NCBI RefSeq assembly: GCF_019320115.1
Contig: NC_089583.1
Coordinates: 76,695,739-76,759,738 of the forward strand
Length of the DNA: 64,000 nucleotides
Reading direction: 5' to 3'
Source of the DNA: Miscanthus floridulus
Taxonomy: Eukaryota; Streptophyta; Magnoliopsida; Poales; Poaceae
The notes below the pieces were generated by a model. The model saw nothing but the letters and a program-made list of their open reading frames with translations. It was not told the origin of the DNA and made no database searches. Position numbers and translations under genes: made by a program. The stretch's first letter is position 1; each line of letters begins with the position of its first letter. This document shows, in pieces, positions 58,184 through 64,000 of this stretch.

Positions 58184-58198
58184 ATCTCTTGTGTGTAG

Positions 58199-61100
58199 GT
58201 GAACTACAAGACCGGTGGAAGTCATTGGGTTATTGATAGTGGTTGCACTCAACATATGACCGGTGATCCTCGTATGTTCACCTCACTAGATGAAGAGGTA
58301 GATGGACAAGAGAAAATAACATTTGGAGATAATTCAAAGGGCAAGGTTAAAGGATTGGGCAAAGTGGCAATATCAAATGATCATTCCATCTCCAATGTGC
58401 TCTATGTTGCTTCATTGAGCTTCAACTTGCTATCCGTTGGGCAATTGTGTGATCTTGGCTTTCAATGCTTATTCACCGAGAAGGAGGTGGTTGTATCCAA
58501 GGTAGATGACAATCAAGTGATATTCAATGGATTTAGATACAACAACTTATATCTAGTTGACTTCACCTCCGAAGATGCAAACTTGAAGACTTGCCTATTC
58601 ACCAAAACAACACTTGGGTGGCTATGGCATAGAAGACTTGCTCATGTTGGGATGAGCTCACTCAAGAAGCTTATGAAGAATGATTTGGTGAGAGGGTTGA
58701 AGGATGTGAAGTTTGAGAAGGACAAGCTTTGTAGTGCATGTCAAGCCGGCAAGCAAGTTGCAAACACTCATCCAACCAAAGCTTTCATGTCAACCACAAG
58801 AGTGCTAGAACTCCTACACATGGATTTATTTGGACCAACAACATACAAGAGTTTGGGTGGAAATCTCTATTGTCTTGTGATTGTGGATGACTATTCAAGA
58901 TATACATGGGTGTTCTTCCTTCATGACAAATCCGAAGTTGCATCTTGTTTCAAGAAGTTTGCCAAGAGAGCTCAAAATGAATTTGAAGTGAAGCTCAAGA
59001 AGATAAGAAGTGACAATGGCAAAGAGTTTGACAACACAAATATAGAAGCTTATTGTGATGAAGTTGGAATCAAACATGAAGTCTCCGCAACCTATACTCC
59101 TCAACAAAATGGTGTAGTTGAGAGGAAGAACCGGACTTTGATCACTCTTGCAAGGACAATGCTAGATGAGTACAACACCCCCGAAGCTCTATGGGCGGAA
59201 GCAATCAACACCGCATGTTATGCATCCAATCGCCTATTTCTTCAAAAGTTCCTTGTCAAGACTCCATATGAGTTGCTCAATGGGAAGAAGCCGGACGTCT
59301 CCTTCTTTAGGGTGTTTGGTTGCAAGTGCTACATCTACAAGAAGCGGCAACACCTAGGGAAGTTTCAAAGGCGTTGTGATATAGGTTTTCTTGTTGGTTA
59401 CTCATTGAAGTCCAAAGCATATAGAGTATTTAATCATGCCACCGGCTTGGTTGAAGAAACATATGATGTGGAATTTGATGAATCTAACGGCTCCCAAGGA
59501 GCACATGAGAATCTTGATGATGTAGGTGATGAACCATTGAGGGAGGCTATGAAGAATATTCCGGTGGGAGACATCAAGCCAAAAGATGATGAAGATGATG
59601 TACAAGTCATTAATCAACCCTCTTCATCAAATGTACCACAAGATGGTGAAAAAGTTGGGAGAGTAGAAAATGAAGATACTCATATCTCCCATGAGCAAAT
59701 GGTGGTACAAGCACAAGATGTTGATGCTCCACAACCTCCTCCTCAAGTGGTCAATAGAAGAAATACACCTCTCCTACAAGATCATCCACAAGATCTCATC
59801 ATAGGGAGTCCAACAAAGGGGGTGATGACTCGATCTCAAAAGCTTACTTCATTTATTGCTCGTCACTCTTTTGTCTCTTGCTATGAGCCTACCAAGGTAG
59901 AAGATGCTCTTAAAGATCCGGATTGGATCAATGCCATGCATGAAGAGTTGAACAACTTCACTCGCAATGAAGTTTGGAATCTTGAAGAGCGACCAAAAGA
60001 TGCAAGAGTCATTGGAACAAAGTGGGTGTTCCGCAACAAACAAGATGATCAAGGTGTTGTTGTGAGGAACAAGGCAAGACTAGTGGCAAAGGGGTTCTCT
60101 CAAGTTGAAGGTCTAGATTTTGGAGAAACCTTTGCACCGGTTGCAAGATTAGAAGCCATCCGTATCCTTTTTGCATATGCATCACATCATGAAATGAAAC
60201 TATATCAAATGGATGTGAAAAGTGCATTCTTAAATGGCTTTATTAATGAACTAGTCTATGTTGATCAACCTCCCGGGTTTGAAGACCCTAGATATCCTAA
60301 TCATGTTTATAGGTTGTACAAGGCACTATATGGGCTTAAGCAAGCCCCAAGAGCTTGGTATGAGCGCCTTCGGGACTTCCTTATTGAAAAGGGCTTCACC
60401 ATTAGGAAGGTCGACACCACACTATTTACCAAGAAGCTTGATGGGCATATCTTCATTTGTCAAGTATATGTTGATGATATCATCTTTGGATCATCAAATG
60501 AAGACTCTTGCAAAGAATTTGGTGAATTGATGTCTAAGGAGTTCGAGATGTCAATGATTGGTGAGCTTACATTCTTTCTCGGTTTTCAAGTCAAGCAAAT
60601 GAAAGAAGGCATATTCATCTCTCAAGAGAAATACACAAAAGATCTTCTCAAGAGATTCAAGATGGATGAATGTAAGTCAATCAAGACCCCAATGCCTACC
60701 AATGGACATCTTGACCTAGATGAGGGAGGTAACTCGGTTGATCAAACTCTCTACCGTTCTATGATTGGTAGCTTGTTATATTTAACCGCATCTAGGCCCG
60801 ACATCATGTTTAGTGTGTGTATGTGTGCTAGATTTCAAGCTAGTCCTAAGGAAACACATTTAATTGCCGTAAAAAGAATCCTTAGGTATCTTAAGCACAC
60901 ACCAAGCATAGGCCTTTGGTATCCCAAAGGAGCTTTATTTGAATTAATTGGCTATTCCGATTCGGACTACGCCGGATGCAAAGTTGATAGAAAGAGCACA
61001 TCCGGAGGGTGCCATTTGCTTGGTAGATCACTTGTGTCTTGGTCCTCCAAGAAACAAAATAGTGTGGCTTTGTCCACCGCCGAAGCGGAATACATTGCCG

Positions 61101-61426
61101 CGGGTGCTTGTTGTGGACAAATATTATACATGAAACAAACTTTACTAGACTATGGAGTAGTTCTAGAGAAAGTACCTCTTTTGTGCGACAATGAAAGTGC
61201 GGTAAAACTTGCAAATAATCCGGTTCAACATTCTCGCACCAAGCATATAGATATCCGCCATCACTTTCTAAGAGATCATGTAGCCAAAAATGATATATCA
61301 CTAGAGGGTGTAAGATCCGAAGATCAATTAGCGGATATCTTTACTAAACCGTTAGATGAAGCTACATTTTGTAGATTGCGGAATGAGCTCAATGTACTTG
61401 ATTTTAGTAACTTCACTAAAAATTGA
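58199..61426 (+). CDS. SIRE-type pol: protease, integrase, RT, RNase H
   Basis: About 1075 residues, intact. Protease DSG is at residues 13-15. The integrase zinc finger HRRLAH..C..C follows, then the core acids D209, D272 and E308 with the Copia-type DD35E spacing. RT has YVDD at 757-760, followed by RNase H ([17 protein letters not shown]) and the closing KHIDIRHHF and ADIFTKPL motifs. The frame is open from 58199, just after a TAG at 58196-58198. There is no ATG at the start, so it must be made by readthrough, splicing or an unusual start. It would supply all enzymes for copying and integration. Confidence 0.95.
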   Translation: MNYKTGGSHWVIDSGCTQHMTGDPRMFTSLDEEVDGQEKITFGDNSKGKVKGLGKVAISNDHSISNVLYVASLSFNLLSVGQLCDLGFQCLFTEKEVVVSKVDDNQVIFNGFRYNNLYLVDFTSEDANLKTCLFTKTTLGWLWHRRLAHVGMSSLKKLMKNDLVRGLKDVKFEKDKLCSACQAGKQVANTHPTKAFMSTTRVLELLHMDLFGPTTYKSLGGNLYCLVIVDDYSRYTWVFFLHDKSEVASCFKKFAKRAQNEFEVKLKKIRSDNGKEFDNTNIEAYCDEVGIKHEVSATYTPQQNGVVERKNRTLITLARTMLDEYNTPEALWAEAINTACYASNRLFLQKFLVKTPYELLNGKKPDVSFFRVFGCKCYIYKKRQHLGKFQRRCDIGFLVGYSLKSKAYRVFNHATGLVEETYDVEFDESNGSQGAHENLDDVGDEPLREAMKNIPVGDIKPKDDEDDVQVINQPSSSNVPQDGEKVGRVENEDTHISHEQMVVQAQDVDAPQPPPQVVNRRNTPLLQDHPQDLIIGSPTKGVMTRSQKLTSFIARHSFVSCYEPTKVEDALKDPDWINAMHEELNNFTRNEVWNLEERPKDARVIGTKWVFRNKQDDQGVVVRNKARLVAKGFSQVEGLDFGETFAPVARLEAIRILFAYASHHEMKLYQMDVKSAFLNGFINELVYVDQPPGFEDPRYPNHVYRLYKALYGLKQAPRAWYERLRDFLIEKGFTIRKVDTTLFTKKLDGHIFICQVYVDDIIFGSSNEDSCKEFGELMSKEFEMSMIGELTFFLGFQVKQMKEGIFISQEKYTKDLLKRFKMDECKSIKTPMPTNGHLDLDEGGNSVDQTLYRSMIGSLLYLTASRPDIMFSVCMCARFQASPKETHLIAVKRILRYLKHTPSIGLWYPKGALFELIGYSDSDYAGCKVDRKSTSGGCHLLGRSLVSWSSKKQNSVALSTAEAEYIAAGACCGQILYMKQTLLDYGVVLEKVPLLCDNESAVKLANNPVQHSRTKHIDIRHHFLRDHVAKNDISLEGVRSEDQLADIFTKPLDEATFCRLRNELNVLDFSNFTKN

Positions 61427-61812
61427 GCTTGTGTTGTCCCTTGCATTCATTGTAATATACAACATGTTTAATTTGTAGCAATGCATATAGGGCTTGTCTG
61501 ACATGGTTAAGATAACCGCCGAAAAGCGTGTGAAGAAGCTTAACCTTGGATCAAACTTGACAAGCAACTAGATTTACTTACAAGCATTACATATGCATGA
61601 ATGTTTGTTTGTCGTTTTGTTTCATTTGCCCTCTTGTTGCCTATTTTCTTAAAAAGAATTATAGCCTAAGGCAAAATATTTTGAAAAATATGAGGGTTTG
61701 AGAGAGGTCACTCACATCAGTCCCAATTGGTGTTTATTTGGATCTTATTCAAGTTGGGACTTGATTGAGAACAGGCAGCGCAAAGGAAGGTTGAAGGATT
61801 GCTGAAAAAGGT
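61427..61812. other. Spacer after pol
   Basis: This AT-rich stretch is without an ORF or recognised motif. It separates pol from the second repeat cluster. Confidence 0.7.
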
Positions 61813-62099
61813 GCACCGGACGCTGCACCGGACGCTGCAGTCCAGCGTCCAGTCAGTTCACAGGAGGTGAACTGCTGTTGAAGGAGTGACCGGACGCTGC
61901 GTCTGTGCGTCCGGTCAGAAAGGGCTCAGCGTCCGGTCGATCGGAGGATGACAAAGTTAAACTGACCGGACCCTGCCTGCGTCCGGTCATGGACCACCGG
62001 ATGCGTCCGGTCGCGATTCCAGAGGATTTGGACCTCTCTGGAATCGACCGGACGCTGGGTGGTAGCGTCCGGTCGCTACCACTGGAGCGTCCGGTCAGT
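61813..62099. repeat. Second GACCGGACGC / GCGTCCGGTC cluster
   Basis: The same words as in the LTR cluster occur about six times in each orientation in 290 bp, some mutated by one base. The surrounding sequence is not otherwise like the LTR. Confidence 0.9.
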
Positions 62100-62157
62100 G
62101 GATCTCGCGCGACTTCAAGTCTCTTTTCGGTTTCCTTTTCTGTCGCGTTTGGGGAAT

Positions 62158-62165
62158 TATAAATA
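62158..62165 (+). promoter_or_regulatory. Internal TATA box before the extra ORF
   Basis: TATAAATA lies about 60 bp after the second repeat cluster. A GC-rich leader (62190-62525), a donor-like TTTGGTAAGG at 62527 and an acceptor-like TTCAG just before the ATG at 62946 suggest a spliced transcript. Confidence 0.6.
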
Positions 62166-62945
62166 CGGACCTTCGGTTCACCTGCCTTACCAGCGCCTCC
62201 GTGAGCCCGCAACCAAGCCGCCACCTCCTGCCTAGCCGCGCCACCGCAGCCTCGCTCGCCAGCCCTAGCCCGAGCAGCCGCACGCCGCCGTAGCCTCGCC
62301 GCGCCACCACGCCTGCCCAGCCGTGCGCCACCACGCCTGCCCAGCCGCGCGCCTCCGTGCCCCTGTCCCGCGCCACCATCGGTCCGTCACAGCCAAGCGC
62401 CGCTGAGCTCCGGCCCTGCCTTGCCTCTGCTCAGTGCCTCGCCGGCCTCCTCGCGCCCTAGCTCGTTGCTTCATCGTTGCCAAGGCTGTCAATCTTCGCC
62501 GCTCTTGCCCTACCCTCCCATTGTTTGGTAAGGCAAATCTTGTGGTTCAATCTTGATCTCCTATTGTGACCTAGATCAAATTCTAAATACATTGATTCCC
62601 CATTGCATTCAGGGCGTTTGACCTAACCCTAGCCCGGTTCCGAGGATCCCCCACGTGACGTCTTATCTATTCTCGGATCGCTGATCGTCAGGTAGAAAGC
62701 CACTCGATTCAAGTTCGCATCTAAAATTGCTTTCTCTATTAGGATTTCGCATCTATTAGATATATGGTATTTATTTGTATATCCATCTATTCTATCGTGC
62801 AGCGAGTCGGTTCCGTTGTGTTTCGTCTGGCAGTTGGCAGTAAACTCGGAGCCAAGCTCGCGAGTAAGGATCAAGGCCAAGCCTCGAAAGCAGCAGTTTG
62901 ACAGTTGATCCTCATCAGCGACAGTTCACCATCTTGTCAGTTCAG

Positions 62946-64000
62946 ATGGCTCGCACCAAGAATGTTGGTGGTGGCCCAGGTGAAGATGATCGGAGGCCCC
63001 CGTCTCGTCAGCCAGCCGGATCCAAGGGCAAATCAACCAAGCAAGTAACATCCAAGAAGCGGAAGTACCCCAACGCAGAGACAGCCAGAGCAGCAGCTGT
63101 TGCAGAGGCCGCAGAGCGTGCCAAGAGAGGTGGCACCCGCAGCGGAGTTGTCATTGCAGATCAGCCAGTTTCACCCGCAGTCAGAGCTGCGATTGAGGAG
63201 GTTGAGCGTCGTCATGGTAGTCCAGCAGGGACTGCCACGTTTGCAGGACGACGGGTTGCCATTGAGGAGGGTCCGTCAGCACAGCAGCAGCCTCCACCAG
63301 CAGAGCCTCAGCTAGCCCAGGAGACTCAGGAGAGTCAGGAGACCGAGCCGGCACCTCAGCTACGCCGCTCGAGTCGTACCAGTGCTGCAGTTCCACCGAG
63401 GCCAGCTACACGGCGTAGGGGTTCACGCCCTCCGCCCAGACCACAGGGTCCGCCTCCAGTGGTTCACCTCGACTTGAGGGCCGCTACAGCCAGGCAGGTT
63501 CAGCAGCTGCGGTTTGTTGAGTTTGAGGTTTGGTTCCCTCCGAGGAGGGATGAGAGAGCAGCTGAGGGGTTCTACATGCCACTACAGGAGGATTTCTACA
63601 ATGCATATCTAAACAGTGGGGCAGTGTTCAGATCACAGAGGGTCTGTCCGATAGAGTCCATTGTGGCAGCAGCCGAAGAGGGCATTCGGCAATACTTGTC
63701 ATATTTGCCAGGACTGTCAGATCTGATTGGACGGACAGGGATATATGTACCTTCTTGGGTTCGTCAGTTTTTTGCCTCGCTCTACATTGATCCTCATCAC
63801 AGATTCATTCACTTTGCCTTCAACGGCAAAGACTATAGAGTGACGAGTAGCAGGGCCAGAGAGATACTAAGACTACAGGAGCAGCCTGTAAGGTTGCATG
63901 AGGTTTGCTATGGACATCAGGAGCCTCCCAGGCGTCCTCATGGAGGGTTGGTGCCCCCTACAGACTTAGTGCGCCATTGCTTCAAGGAGCCATTTGGTGA
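62946..64000 (+). CDS. Extra ORF after pol (env-like position; Transposase_32-like), runs off window
   Basis: The frame opens with ATG at 62946 and stays open for 351 codons to the window end. Residues 1-60 are basic and Ala-rich with an NLS-like SKKRKYPN. Residues 90-180 are Gln/Pro/Arg-rich. From about 185 a folded domain starts (FVEFEVWFPPRRDE, FYMPLQEDFYNAYLNS, WVRQFFASLYIDP). Its pattern resembles the family called putative plant transposon protein (Transposase_32). It lies where SIRE-lineage elements carry an envelope-like gene. I see no signal peptide or membrane segment in the visible part, so an envelope role is not supported. The function is unknown. Confidence 0.75.
   Translation, partial: MARTKNVGGGPGEDDRRPPSRQPAGSKGKSTKQVTSKKRKYPNAETARAAAVAEAAERAKRGGTRSGVVIADQPVSPAVRAAIEEVERRHGSPAGTATFAGRRVAIEEGPSAQQQPPPAEPQLAQETQESQETEPAPQLRRSSRTSAAVPPRPATRRRGSRPPPRPQGPPPVVHLDLRAATARQVQQLRFVEFEVWFPPRRDERAAEGFYMPLQEDFYNAYLNSGAVFRSQRVCPIESIVAAAEEGIRQYLSYLPGLSDLIGRTGIYVPSWVRQFFASLYIDPHHRFIHFAFNGKDYRVTSSRAREILRLQEQPVRLHEVCYGHQEPPRRPHGGLVPPTDLVRHCFKEPFG

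Larger units (their letters stand above)
54171..64000 (+). mobile_element. SIRE-type Ty1/Copia retrotransposon, right end outside window
   Basis: The 5' LTR (54171-55743) is followed by a primer-binding site, gag, pol, a long spacer with a second promoter-like module and an additional ORF that leaves the window. The element inserted into the CACTA TNP2 gene. Gag and pol look intact and the integrase, protease and RT motifs are complete, so it is the youngest large insertion here. The additional ORF after pol and the long two-zinc-knuckle gag fit the SIRE/Maximus lineage. Confidence 0.93.

Noticed and set aside
62100..62945. Considered whether this is the 3' LTR of the SIRE-type element
   Set aside because: Apart from the shared repeat words and a TATA box the sequence does not match 54171-55743, so the 3' LTR must be beyond the window.

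Overview
This window looks like intergenic and genic DNA from a large grass genome. The GC-rich laccase gene, GGCC..GTTTGG-type Tourist MITEs, a CACTA element with a Transposase_24/ULP1 gene and a SIRE-type Copia element with GACCGGACGC repeats suggest Andropogoneae (sorghum, sugarcane, Miscanthus or maize relatives). The species cannot be fixed from the sequence. There are no bacterial-type operons, CRISPR arrays or recognisable rRNA/tRNA genes. Only one ordinary host gene is clear: a three-exon laccase on the minus strand (30822-33390). Nearly everything else is transposable elements or their debris.

Layout. Positions 1-2247 plus 24214-26094 (copy A) and 34887-42050 (copy B) are two directly oriented copies of one segment. 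Copy A is split by a 22 kb nested insertion. A minus-strand Copia element (2248-24208, TSD AATGT) is itself interrupted inside its RNase H by a 15.3 kb plus-strand Tekay-like Gypsy element (3379-18722, TSD ATCAT, two 4355-bp LTRs). Copy B is the empty site for that Copia. In turn B carries its own insertions: a 1156-bp MULE with a 9-bp TSD, several MITEs, a block with a plant-mobile-domain fragment, and finally a CACTA element starting exactly at 42051, for which copy A is the empty site. Between the copies (26095-34886) lie MITE remnants and the laccase gene, whose first intron is mostly two back-to-back Tourist MITEs.

The CACTA element (42051-54170) reads on the minus strand: a TNP2 transposase pseudogene, a 4 x 522-bp tandem array, an internal promoter flanked by copies of the element's own subterminal repeat, then a long gene joining a Transposase_24 region to a ULP1-like cysteine protease, then the CACTA terminus. 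It is interrupted at 54171 by a SIRE-type Copia element whose 5' LTR, intact gag and intact pol are visible. Downstream of pol lies a second TATA promoter preceded by the same GACCGGACGC/GCGTCCGGTC repeats as the LTR, then a further long ORF (from 62946) that runs off the window.

Nothing here is a proven new system. The most unusual architecture is the duplicated repeat-plus-TATA module of the SIRE-type element, followed by the CACTA internal promoter carrying subterminal repeats and the pair of same-frame stop codons between gag and pol.
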